Positions 51,927 to 64,000 of a stretch of 64,000 nucleotides of DNA are shown here, piece after piece. Made by a program: the position numbers and the translations under genes. The DNA is from Lineus longissimus (Eukaryota; Nemertea; Pilidiophora; Heteronemertea; Lineidae). Numbering within the stretch: position 1 is the first letter of the stretch; each line of letters begins with the position of its first letter. The notes beneath the pieces were generated by a model, which was given only the letters and a program-made list of their open reading frames with translations, had not been told where the DNA came from and did not search any database. The stretch spans positions 558,001-622,000 of the forward strand of contig NC_088320.1 of the NCBI RefSeq assembly GCF_910592395.1, written 5' to 3'.

Positions 51927-52655
51927 CTTTTGGGCCCTGTTCCGCTAGCTCCTTGCTAGTCCTACGTGGAGACCCCATATATCCATTGACCATAACGTAA
52001 TCCTTGTTACCTTTCCCACCAGACGAGCGTCGCCTACTCCCGTCAACATGCGCGAAACTACTCCTCGGTGAATCCATCACGCTCCGTGCTTTGACTGACC
52101 TATCCATTGTGGTCGCACGGACAAGCGAAACATCCCCCTTTGGCACACTAGAACTCAACTGTGACGAATCACCACCATTTGCATTTCGGTAAAATTGCAT
52201 ATATTTCCCACCAGATGGCACTGATGTGCTCAATTTTGATTCGCTACTGCTCGATTTGAGTTTTCTTTGTTTACCGTCAACGTGCACATGCGCGGACGTC
52301 AGAATTTTATTTCTTAGTTCTTGATCTTGACTAACAGATGGCGCCACCCGTTGTTGCATCTGTTGGTCAGTCACCGTCAAAGCCTCGGGTGTACCGTTTC
52401 GTTTGGTTTCATGCTCCGGAGATGACAACTGCATCCCGTCAGGAGAGTAATCCTTCCGCTTATTATACCCAGCCTGATCGAGAGCAGCATTACACGCCGC
52501 CTCATAACTACTAGCGCCACCATCCACATGGTTCTGACTTCCACCAGCGTTTAGGACAGACTGGAGGTTATCAACACTTCGACCTTTGTGCGATTTTGGT
52601 TTGAAGAACTTTGGTTTTCTTGGCACAGCGGGTGGAGGACCATGAGGGTTTGAGC
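51927..52655 (-). CDS. TANC: Upstream TANC exon with KPKFFKPKSHKGRS motif
   Basis: A 729-base exon, phase 1 at both ends, encoding 243 residues. It starts NPHGPPPAVPRKPKFFKPKS and is then Ser-rich and basic, with likely phosphosites such as RRRSSGG and SPRRTSKE. Acceptor (ATCTTTCCAG) and donor (GTAAGA) are good. It is predicted disordered, like the N-terminal region of vertebrate TANC proteins. It probably precedes the 51272-51493 exon in the longer TANC transcript; the start codon of that form was not found. Confidence 0.7.
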
Positions 52656-55600
52656 CTGGAAAGATTCAACGAATAGGAATGGTTAAGAAGGTATTCATAA
52701 CTCTCATCATAAACCAATAAACACCTGAAAGAAATAGGGATCAAGTTTTGAATGAGATTCAAACCCTGAGCTGACTAGAGAACATACAAGAATACCATCC
52801 AAAATACGCCAAAGTTCTGTGCAACAGGCTTGTAATCAACAGTTCCGACAGAGGCAAGGTCTACAGATTCAGGAACAGATTATAATAGGACTGCCAAGCA
52901 GAGATGACAGGCCATTCACAAGGCCCACTTGGTGGCCTATTCATTGTCTCAAGTGGTTTGGCCAAGGCGTGTGCTATATTGTCAATTTTGGGTTAATTTG
53001 GCACAATTGGTGCGAAACTTCTGTCAGGGGTTTCAGCTGAAACATAGTGCAGGCTCAATAGAACCTTTCTCAGGGTTATCTAAATCAGCAGGAAATCTAT
53101 CAGCTGTGAGATCAATGGAGAAAGGATATATTGTTCTTTCTGGCTATGGCAAGGTAAATGCTTGTAAAATGTATAGACTGTAGCCTATGAAAGGCAAGGT
53201 TCATATATTCGGCCCTCAGTGAGCATTTGCGAATAACTGTATCATCAACGCTAACCGTTTATAAAGCCACCACTTCTGCCATCTAGTGGTTTACACCAGA
53301 TGGCCGCTTGGAAACACTTCACATGAATAAACATGGCCGTTTACCAACTGGCACTCACATTCCCCTAAAGGGTTAAGACAAGGCAGGCCGGTTGATTCAT
53401 GTGATATTTGTAGAGACTCAAAGTGGCCTATTGAAAAAGATTTGAAAGATCAACACTTCATATTTGATAGAGAAATTAATGGTATATCTTGATGAATTGA
53501 ATGAGTCAAAAACAAACAAACTATTTGTCATCTTGTTGGGTGAATTCATGATTTGAAAAAGATCAGCAAAAAATCTGATTATGAATGGATTTCTGAACTA
53601 TGTATGATGGTCATGACAATGCATGCACTACACAACTCTGGAAATGTGTTTCAAAGACTTTGTTGGCCTGCACTTCAAATTTCAAATCTTGAAGTTTTCA
53701 AATCATTCAATATTTCCTCAAATGCAATCGCCCACACATGTTCAAAACAGAGGATTATTGATTGACTTGAACTTTCCCAATGATTGGCAGGGTCCGGCCC
53801 CAGTATCTGACATGGCATCCAACACCCGATATAATCAAACCAGTTCACAAACAAAACACATCAACTCCTGAAAAAACAATCGTTTAAAACTGCACCAGTG
53901 GATCGATGTAGCAGATCGAAAACCAATTTTCCGTTTGATACATTGAGCTGGTGCTATTTTTGACGGTTAAAGATCGCAGTGTGATTGAGAGTGGAGACGA
54001 TACATTGATTTGAAGTTCGAGTGGGCTGCGTGGAGGAGGGATGCGGGACAAGGTAGGGTGGAAAAGGGGATTGTTCCTGAGGCATTTGACAACACATACA
54101 ATTGTACAGTTGACAGATGACATGCTTCGAGGATGTGTCCCCCACGCGGGGTCCAAGGGAAGATCAAATGGTGTCGTGATCGAATACCTCGATATCTCAC
54201 ACTGGTAGAATGACTGGATGTAGGTAAACCACTAAGAGGCATCCATGGAGAGAGGACAATGACGAACCATGGCATCATTCTTAGTTTATCAATGTATATT
54301 CCTGTATCTACAATCATAGAGATGATATCCTACCTAACACATCAGCTGAATGAACCCCATTGCTCCTAACATTGATGGAATATCTCCCCGGGCTCAATGA
54401 TGCTAATAAATGAGAACATTCCAGTGGAACATGGTGCCGGGCTGTTTACAAAGCTTTAACAGACTTGAGTCCACTGTTGTTGTTGGAAGCAAGTCAAGCA
54501 ATCAGTCTAGAAATTAGCCAGCCATAGTGAAGGAGAACATATCCCTTCAGCATCAACATAAGTTCTCAAGCTATCTCGGCGGCTTTTATTAATTTCAGGC
54601 ATTATTTGATCTCAGTCATCACCCAACCTCCGATGACACATTCGAATATTACTTCCGCAGTGTTTATTAGTTTGAGCGTTTGATGTGTTCAGACGAGCTT
54701 TTCATCCGCCTTCAGAACTTGAGATCAATGAAAAGCTCCTTGGAATCTCCCTCAGAAGATACATCAGCATGCATAGATCTGTGTGTACGGTTTGTCATAC
54801 AGCAAAGCAAATCTGGCCACAGTATCTGGCTACTTCGCAATGCAAGGACCAACCAATTGAGATCGATGCAGAAGTACTTGCAATGTGCCCACCAACTACA
54901 CCATGTCAGGCTAGGTATGTGCGCCTCTGGGCTGTTCAGGCCAGCGGGGTTCAGGAGCCAACAAAACAGTCTTCTCAAGGCAGTGGTCCCCACTTTTATA
55001 GTTCCACATGGACAGCACTGAAGTGGCTCAGAAGAGACTCAAACCCACCACCTCAATGAAGAGCTCCAATTCTAACAACCACGCTCTCATCTGAGTAATC
55101 ATTTGCAAAAACTTTACGTCCTCCTATCCAAGATGAACATTGATGAATTGTGGAGGGAAGATAACATCGTCATCTCCCACGCAGGTTATCAGGCCAGTGA
55201 TCCTCTCTTAAGCCCACTAAACCTTGTCTTCACATGCGACTTCAAAGATCAATCCCTACATTGGGAGATTTCTCAAAATGATATTAATCTTCCTTGACAA
55301 TTCTTTGCCAAGTTTCGTCACGGCTGAAGCAATAAAACCTGATTGCATTCAATGCATTCAATTGCATTCAATTGCATTCAATGCATTCGCTGGCAGGTTT
55401 CGTTGTCTAAATGCTGATTGCTTCCGATCGGTATTACACAAATCGTTCAACAATCTTTCTGTGCAGTTTATTTGCCATTTTATGCCGATTACCAATCAGA
55501 TTCAGGCAAACAGCCTGTATTCTGATTCAAAGCATTGTTGAACAGGACAAATTACCAGAAACAAAGCAATGGGTCATTCAAAGCAAATTTGGTTCAGAAT

Positions 55601-58600
55601 TTGAAAATTGTTACGAAACTCTCCGATAAGCACTCCACCATTAAGAAATCAAACCTCATCTGCATTAAAGACATTCCTAAATTGCAATCGATTACCAAAT
55701 TCCCCTTGATGCAAATTGCTGGGAGTTGAGGTTTAATTCTAGCGATATTGAAGTTTAATTGGCGATGGTGTATGGTGTTATGACAGGTTTATGACAGCGC
55801 TCAGCTGTGGGATTACCTTGATTGTGACGGGTTGTCAGCGAGGTGAGAAATTATACCACGTTAAAGTTGGGTGACGTCTCTAAGTAATATTTTACCACAG
55901 GATGTTTTTTAATTATTTGGTTGATTTATTAAATGTAAGTTCCTCTCAGGGGAAGAAGCAGGAGTCAGATTATGACTTCAACTGTTGTTGACGTCAGATA
56001 CCACAACAAGTACTTCAGCATGATACGTCCAAGCCTTTGCCTCTACTTGTTACGACAGCGACCATTACAAGCAGAAACCATCTTTGAAATGCCACTACCA
56101 GACCATCTTGTACGCTGCAATGTCCTCCCAATGTTCTGCATCCCTAGTTGAATCGATCAGCCCCGCCAGCGGTCCACTGGAACAAGATCTGGCGGATAAG
56201 ATCCAGGATGATATGCATGTAATTGATACCATCATGATCCAAGATAGGTCGCCGTGGTCTTCTTCTAACTCCATCAGGAAATTGCTTGGATGCAGTTTAA
56301 TCCTGCACACTCATGCAGAATAATACGCTATATTCAATCAGTGTATCATCGAAGAAAGAAGACACAGAGCTGAATGGAGTTTGTTCCTGCTTTTGGTCAG
56401 TTGTTCTATGTGCTTACCTTCTCTTGTCAGGAGAGCAGTGTAACAGCCAAGGTCTTTCACAAGACAACCGTCAGACAATAACCCAGCAATGGCTAACAAG
56501 ATTTACTTGAATTAGTTGATTGTATATCTCCACAACCTTATTATGGCAAGAATCACCCACAGTAGCATGCTAACCGCTCCTAATAGCATCAGGCGATACC
56601 CGCGGGACCATTCCAACGTTATCTTGAGCAAAATGGCCGAGTTTGGGCAAGAGTTAATGAGATGTTTGCCTCTTAATGGGATTAGTTAAAGATATGCTCG
56701 TCGGCTGCACGAGAGCCCCTGGGTCAGACGGATATCTTGAGCCGATCTTGCCATTTTCATTCTAATTATGAACTTAGGGACAAGGTCTTGGCATTGACAT
56801 TGGAAGTTACGGAGAGAGACAGAGAGAGAAAGGCGCATAACAAGACATCTCACCATTGATGATATGTTCATTCTCCTTCTCATCGTCCAACAAATCAGTA
56901 GCAAATATCACAGGGAAGAATCGGTGACCCATCGATTAGACAATATTCCGTTGAATGTGAATGAAAGTTGACAGTTTCTGCTGACATCAAAACTGATATG
57001 AACAGGAATTGTGGAGAAGTGTTCAGTTCACTATCTAGTCTTGTCTAGTCTTGACTGTCACTCCTTGTTTTGTGTCATCAGTATGTTTAGGTATATGTAA
57101 GTACAGGAACATATTTAGGCCTATTATACTGAACAATAGACCAAAACAAATAAGCCAAATAGTCCACTTCAAGTTGGTTGACATCGATGTACATTGTCAT
57201 GTACACTAGTGCATGGGAGAGCCAACAAGTAGGGGTGCCATCACTGTCATGTCTCATTAGGCTAAGAAGCCTCAAAAGCAAAGTAAAGACCTACTTATGT
57301 TGGTCAACATAACAAGGGGTCAGTAAGCTGATTCATTGACCAGTTCTGACCCTGTCATTTTCTGCAGGTGCCGCCCTATTGTATTGGCGTCAACAATCAA
57401 TGGAATGTCCATTCATAAAAGTCCTGTGAGTGATCATCAATGATTGATAGTCCAGCTTAGCTTTGGATCACTCATAACTTCAAGAGCCTCTTTCAAACTT
57501 CTGAGTAGAGCAGAGCCTGACATGGCAATAGTACTACAGTTATGTGATGCACCTGATCAAGTTGTACAATGAGATATTCAAGAGCTGAAGTGTATGGGTT
57601 TACTCTGAAACTGCTTCTAAACCGGACAATATATGTCCGACTATCAGAGAGTAAAACTAACTACTCATCTTGAACAGGGTTGCTAAAAACAAATAGTAGC
57701 CAGACAACATCAGAAGACTGTCATTTCAACATGGTACGCCCACATAACAGGACAGGTCTGAAGTTTCTGGACAAACTGGAATCATGACAGAACTTATTGA
57801 AAGTTGATGTCATTGATGAAAGGTCACCAAACATAATGCACTCAAAAAGGCAACCAGAAGAACAATACAATGAACTTCATGAAAGACGGCCATGCTGAGA
57901 TCTGGAGACACAAGACGCCTGTGCTTAATTCAGTGCACCTAATCAGGGAGTGCCAAAGCCGGGCTAATTTGGGGTTCATTGAGGAACACTTGCCACCTCC
58001 ATGAACTTGGCCATGTGACTCTAAAGTCCACACATGCTTGACCATGACGTGACTTAAAGGTTTACAAGCCAAGGATTTCGTGGCCAATAAAGTCATGGGA
58101 CTAATCACACTTCAGTTCCTCATTTCTATGCTCAAGTTCAATCAGTCATGCAGGCCTAATGAGACCACTTACTGAGGGTGAAACAGACATCTACATGTTT
58201 TAAGGCGTTGACAGACTTGGTTAGTGATGCATGCTGCGAATTGAAAGTTGCGAGTTTGGATTCAAATTTAGATTCAACCAACACCTAATACTGTAAACCT
58301 CTCCCCCAGGACCTCACAGCCCTGTTTATCATGTGATCTTCACAAAACCAGTTTATCGAGCACTCCACACCACTGGGTGATGAATTTTTTGCTTGAGCTG
58401 TTTGGTGATCAATATGATTTTCTGATTTCACGGTGAGATGGTTCGAGACGTTATTTCAATAATATACACAAAATAAGGGGAGTGAGTCGGAAGAGAGGGG
58501 ATATACCAATATCAGTGGTAGTGGTACAAAGGGTTTCCAGGAGTTTTCTATGAATCATTTCGTTTCAATTGCAGCAAGACAAAGGTGAATCTTATGAGAA

Positions 58601-61600
58601 ACAGTGCTTTAACTGGTTGAAGGAACAAGCAGAAGTCTCATGCTAAATGGGGTCACAATCTGCAGACAAAAGTGTACCATACTTCCTCTGCTAATGGAGT
58701 CATTCTCCCAACTCAAACCCTTCTAACCCTAACCCAGCCTGACCCATGATGAACCCACAAACGACCCCCGCAGTTCTCAGTATGTGTTCCTCACATCTGC
58801 AGCCCTTGGAACACGTGTACTCATATTGTATGGTTAAGTGTACCCACAGGAGTCTGTTAATACGATTCATTCACAACCTCTCCCTTGCGTCTCCCTTGTG
58901 TGCTCCTGGTGACGGGCCGGTAATTGGTTGAGATTGGTCCCGATGACGATGCGCTGGTTTGTCATGAGGAGAAAAAGCAGTCACCACAACCAAGGGCTGG
59001 CTTGTTCAAAACATAGCAATGTTGGTAATCTTCATGTTGGTGATGATTAGCCTGCTCACAAAGGGCTTTTCGAAAACCTTATCCATAAACTATTCAACTG
59101 CACAGATCTCATAAATCAGACGCACCAGCCTCCCCAAGACTCGACATATCTGAATTTCAATATATTGAAACTCAATATTTGATGAGTGTTTAGGGCTGAT
59201 AGCAATGATTCAATCTGGTGACAGTCATTTCATGGGCTGGTAACTACACAGTCTCGGTGGACCTGTCACATTTTCAGTCTCTCTCCGCCATTACAGATTG
59301 ATTGGAAACCGATTACAACACTGTAAAGCTAGTCTGTGGTGGTGCTATATATGATCATCGTCATCAGCTTTTGACCACATCTGGTCTCAGCTGTTCGACT
59401 GGGTCTGGATTCTGATATTACAGTATTTGAGGGGCAACAAGAGCACCGACGAAACACCAGCAAAAAGACAAACATTCTCAGAGTATCGGACGCAGCCTGA
59501 CTGTCTATCTCTTATTGGTGATCATCGCCAATATTCATGTAGCCGGGGGCGATATCGTTATAACCACAAATCGATCGGCCCTCCAAGCAAATTGATCAAG
59601 ATGGACTATAAATGTTTCGACGGTACTTGAGAGGATATCGGTGTGTTGTCGTCCCCCTTAGAAGGTGCTCAAGCTGTGACGCGTGACTTCTGGCGATATC
59701 ACAAAATGGTGATAGACTTTCCCAATACGTGAGAGGAACTTATCAATATTGTAACAGCGTGTTAGGTTTTTTCCATGCACACCTTGATTAATAATGCTCT
59801 CAAAGCCATGGTGTTGGTAGAGGGAGGAAAGGAGGAAGGGTTATTGGCATATTTTGATGTTAGATTTAGGGATGACTGTACTGTTTAGCATGCTCCATGC
59901 TGTTACAATCTTTCTGAATTCAGGGAGGGCAACTTTTATGCCTTTATACCTCAAGCCATGAACCTTCATAACCCAACACTAAACAGATCTGCACTTCAAC
60001 CCGACATGTCTGAAATATTGAGTTAAATTCCCGTCAAATTGAAACGTCAATATGCTCAATTAGGTTGACTGAAGCAAAAACCAGCCAGGAATTATTAAAG
60101 ATAAACTAAGCCGTAAATATAACCTCTGCTCACTTATCAAATTCAAGTCACATCAACAGTCGACTAAATCAAATTACACCCGACAACAAACGTCGCCATG
60201 TTTATATAAAGAATCTAAAAATTATTGCCGGAAAATTGAAATTTGTTGGCACTAGATTTGATCTTGCCAGGGAAATTGAGGAGTAATCAAGTCACCTTTG
60301 ATTTGATAATTAGATAACGATCGTCGGGTTGACGAACCACGATTCATCCTCCAAGAGTCAATATTAGTCTTGTTCATCACGAGTGATTGTAGTGGCGGCC
60401 CTCAGCATTTGATAAGCGGGTTGAGAGTGTGACAAGTGAAGATGTCACAATGTGCCTGATGGTTTCTCTCCAATGAAATAGATGCAACCACCTTATTTGA
60501 GCAGATGGCTGATGCCTACCTCGAGATCCAAGTCTCCTGGGTGCGAACACCAGTCGGGCCATCACTTTTGTCTTTCAAAGGTTGAGCTCATGAGATGCAC
60601 TTTATGAGTTTTGAACTTTCATGATGTTGTATTGTGTCTGAGAGATACAAGATATCCATGTATGCAATGTTTGGTGACTTTACAAACACCACCCTGTGAT
60701 CAAATGCAGGTCAATGTAGGCTAAACCAGAGGGAGGTTTGGCCAGTACTGATCATGATGCATCTTTGACAAAGTTTGAAGTTTCTAGAGCTGTGACTGAC
60801 ACCAGACAATTGGTAGGAGAGGGTACAATCAGCTTAGATCAGTCGAGTCTGCTGACAACAATATCCAACAAAGCCATTCATCAAAACTAATCGATACTTG
60901 TTAAAACCCATCTCATCATGTCACCCTCCTCCCCATCGATTATAATCCCGTCTCACTGGAGCCAAACTAAACAAGTCATCAATGCACATCCCGTCCCTGC
61001 AATTTCCTCATTAACTCTGAGCTTGTCAATACTGTTCTGCTCTCAGAATGTCGCTTACTTTCTAATGATATTGACCAATACTGAATACAGCAGAAAAATA
61101 TCCTACATTGCCTAAAGCAACATCATATTGGATATTGAGGGTTGAATGATATCGCCTTTGAAGCAGAAATGGCTTCTAGAGTGAGTCTCAGTGACGTATT
61201 TCTGTCAGCCAAGCTCATTCATGTTTGAACACAAACACAAAGCAAACTGAAGCCATTCTCTATACTGGGGAGATGCTTATCAAGACTGGTAAGCACCACA
61301 GCAAATATGAACCTTGAAACTGACACATGCAGTGAAATGACATAGTTTTCATTCAACCATTCATACCTCCACAATAGCCATTGAAACATAATAACACGCC
61401 ATAGCCAGAAAAACAAAACACAGCCATTCAAGATTGGTTCAAGTCGCGCATCAATCTTTACAAAAACAATGCGACAACAGTTATTGCTAATGCCATGCGA
61501 GCGGGAACCGCAAACTGTCTCTGGTGATAGGTGCGTAATGAAAGGCAACTGCTGCCGACGTGACCAGATTAAAGGCAACCAGACTGATTAGGTGCTACTT

Positions 61601-62366
61601 GATGTTGAACGGATCGCACTGGTGACGGCAAATTGGTCCCGCTATTGGTGCGGAGGGAAGTGCTACCATTCTTCACTGTAACACCATATCTCTCTCCGAC
61701 CTATTGTAAACCACTTTGAGAAGAATGTTCTTGAGTGATTTCTGTGTTTGACAAGCTGGACTTGTCACACTAAGTCTTACATTGAACTGAATGTATGACA
61801 TCTCAAGATATTGTGGTTGTTTGGAAAGTGACGTATGATATAAAACAGAGTAGAGTAGGATTTGGGAAAAAGATTAAATTTCAAATTTGTAGTTTAAAGA
61901 AATTTCAGAAGATCGTGAAAAAAACAGATTTAAGAATGAGAATTTTGAAAAATTGAAATTTGGCTTATTTATTGAGGATTCAATGAAAAAACATCTATAA
62001 TTGGAACAAGAATGTGCTGATCACAACAGACGTCCAAATCAGGATGGAATTGAGCAACAACAAGATATAAAAGTGCCATGCAAGAGTAAAAAGTGCGTCT
62101 ACACATGGTGGTTTGATTGTGAGACAACATCGAGACTGGACTTGGTGTGAATGGTGACTCAAATTATCAAGTTTCTGGGTTCTGTTTTTTTATAATTTTC
62201 GTCAATCGAGGGTGGCTTTGTGGACTTGTGACAAGGTTTTGCATTTGTGATCACACAAATCACTTCACACCAGATTTTGTGATCACATTTTGTGATCGTA
62301 CCAGATTTGATAATCAAGTGCAAGAAACGTAAATAAAGTGGGAACATTTAGACAAGTGGACCTACC
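52656..62366. other. Long intron or intergenic stretch
   Basis: Nearly 10 kb in which I see no convincing exon on either strand. Open frames are short and without domain motifs. A small tRNA-like remnant (about 55030-55095) and a short AATTGCATTC tandem repeat (55340-55390) are present. If the 62367-62426 exon is real, all of this is a TANC intron. Confidence 0.4.
55028..55092 (-). repeat. Possible tRNA-derived SINE remnant
   Basis: The minus strand carries a diverged B-box GGGTTTGAGTCTC and an A-box-like GGTTGTTAGAATTGG at tRNA-like spacing. Weaker than the other copies. Confidence 0.3.
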
Positions 62367-62426
62367 AAACTGACCAAGCAGTCGTGCGATCTTCCTGGTC
62401 AAAGCGATAAATGTACTATCCTTATC
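62367..62426 (-). CDS. TANC: Candidate far-upstream TANC exon
   Basis: A 60-base segment with acceptor CCTGCACTCAG and donor GTAGGT, phase 1 at both ends. It encodes KDSTFIALTRKIARLLGQF, which would join in frame to GSNPHGPPP of the 52655 exon. Support is splice sites, phase and a sensible amphipathic peptide; there is no homology I can name. Confidence 0.45.
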
Positions 62427-64000
62427 TGAGTGCAGGTAAAAGGGGAGAAAGAAAAGTAGATTAAGGTTTGAGGATGAAGAACGGTTTTTATTGAAAACAC
62501 ACTGCTTGAAAACTTCATAAATGGTTTAGAAATACGACCATTTATTCTATCTGAAGACTATCTTTAATGAGGAAGAAAGATAAAAGCTTTGAAGGCAAAA
62601 AGAAAATGAGGTAACATTGAAGATGAAGACCACTTTTTGCTTGGTTACAAAAGTGTAGATCTAGTATAGTAATACTCAGAGAGAAATGTGAGTATGTAGA
62701 AAGAAGAGCTCATCACTTATTCCTATTTTCGAAAAAAATGTTCTAACCGGAATTCTGGGAAAACACATGATACATACTATCAGCTGTCAGAATAATGAAT
62801 GAAGGACCCTGGATCCAAGTCTATGAATCTTAAAATATCACCAGCACGCCTCATTTCTATCTCGATCAATATGTATTAATTGAAAATACCAGAATACTAT
62901 AGATAATGAATGGTATTGCACCATACAATCATTCCACAACGTAGAGCTCCATCTGCTTTCTAGTTTTACCCTTGGAATAAGTTTCTACAGAACACTGACA
63001 AAGCCAAAGCAGGAACAGTGACGAAGCCAAAGCAGGCATGTCTGAAGTCTGACAAGGTGTCGTCTCTCCTTGGCAGGAAATGAGCTCTCACCAAGACCAC
63101 CACAAACTCCTTTATCATCAAGACACAAGTCTGATTAGTAGGTGGTTGTAAGAGATATCATTTCTTTTACATATTTCACATCAAAGAGACATTTTTCAAA
63201 TGATAGTAATTGATTCAATGGAGGCTTGGCTTTGTGCAATTTAGTCTATTTGGGAAGAAGGGTAAGGCAGGGTGACATTCTTTCCCCTTGTCTGTTTCTC
63301 TTATTTGCAAAGTGAAGTAAAAGCAGGTTATGCTAAGGGTATTGATGGCTTGGTATGGATTTTCAATCTCTGGAATTTCTGTGACTCTTGTACCTAATTG
63401 CTAATATCATATAATCACGTCGCTACCGCGGCCCACTCATCAATATGATTCTAAACACTCTCATCCAACCCGCAGAGTAGCGTGTAAAACACCTGCCTGC
63501 AGCGATGACAGAGCAACGCGGCACTCATTACGTCCTAATGGCACGTACCGCTCAGTCTTGCTTCAACTCACATCTACGCCTTTTGATCTTATAGCTTCTT
63601 GATGACGTTAGAGATGTTTTTTATCATTAGGTGTGACGGAATCATTGCGAAATCAAAGCGATACAGATCAACTGGCCTTCATAGGGAATATTGGCGAAAA
63701 TGTTTCTGTCAAGCTTGATTGAGATATCAAGGGGCAACCAGGCAAAGAATGAGCCCAAGGAACAGCCTCATCGCTAGAATGCTTGTCATGCCATCATAGC
63801 CCGCAACGCGCTCATCTGATTATTCAGCAAACCATCCAATAACTCAGCCCAAGTAATCTGCCCACAGGATGCATGTAGCCATTACAAGCCACTGATCTAA
63901 ATGCCTGGTTAAGCTTCGGTACTTCTGTAGTTTTCCTCAATCCAATTGTTTATGCCGTTTTCCTATAATTCCCGTCGTACGTTTGCCCGCAGGACGCTAC
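62427..64000. other. Right-edge stretch, no gene recognised
   Basis: No exon or repeat is supported. It may be more TANC intron. Confidence 0.4.

Noticed and set aside
55340-55390. Short tandem of AATTGCATTC-type units
   Set aside because: Only four to five imperfect copies in non-coding sequence; nothing beyond simple repeat.

Overview
The window is nuclear DNA from an animal, most likely a marine invertebrate. Short phase-matched exons are separated by GT-AG introns of 0.1-10 kb, there are large tandem satellites and tRNA-derived SINE-like copies, and every recognisable gene belongs to a metazoan family. Phylum cannot be fixed from the window; the VWA protein with a Thr-rich linker and the multi-domain PDIA5 would fit a lophotrochozoan or an invertebrate deuterostome. 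I rebuilt exon joins by hand from splice sites, codon phase and protein similarity. No transcript data were available, so untranslated ends are only approximate.

Layout. (1) 1-1623, minus: 3' part of a secreted protein with tandem von Willebrand A domains, running off the left edge. (2) 1624-4477: no gene recognised; one tRNA-like SINE remnant. (3) 5018-6540, minus: a complete four-exon V-ATPase subunit F gene (ATP6V1F). (4) 7250-8363, plus: a complete two-coding-exon TMUB gene (membrane-anchored ubiquitin-like protein), divergent from ATP6V1F across about 0.7 kb. (5) 11359-18679, minus: a 20-exon PDIA5-like protein disulfide isomerase whose joined reading frame stays open for 821 residues. 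It has one non-catalytic and four catalytic thioredoxin domains, then a long Lys/Glu/Ala tail ending in the ER-retrieval motif KTEL. (6) 19600-22910: two adjacent satellite arrays, about 68 bp with three monomer types and about 55-58 bp with 20 copies, the second ending in one inverted monomer. (7) 25524 to at least 52655 and probably 62426, minus: an orthologue of TANC1/TANC2 (rolling pebbles), the scaffold with a P-loop NTPase, ankyrin repeats and TPRs. Its 15-exon core is complete (1232 residues) and ends in a PDZ-ligand-like ETAL. Upstream lie several alternative 5' exons that all end in phase 1, one of them a 3.5-kb exon of 1163 codons. (8) 52656-64000: mostly intron or intergenic sequence, with one candidate TANC exon.

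How the genes relate. PDIA5 acts in ER disulfide formation and TMUB in ER-associated degradation, while ATP6V1F belongs to the proton pump and TANC is a cortical/postsynaptic scaffold. I see no operon-like cooperation; this is ordinary gene neighbourhood. The most unusual points are the PDIA5 tail and its duplicated exon architecture, the TANC microexon and giant exon, and the ordered three-type satellite.
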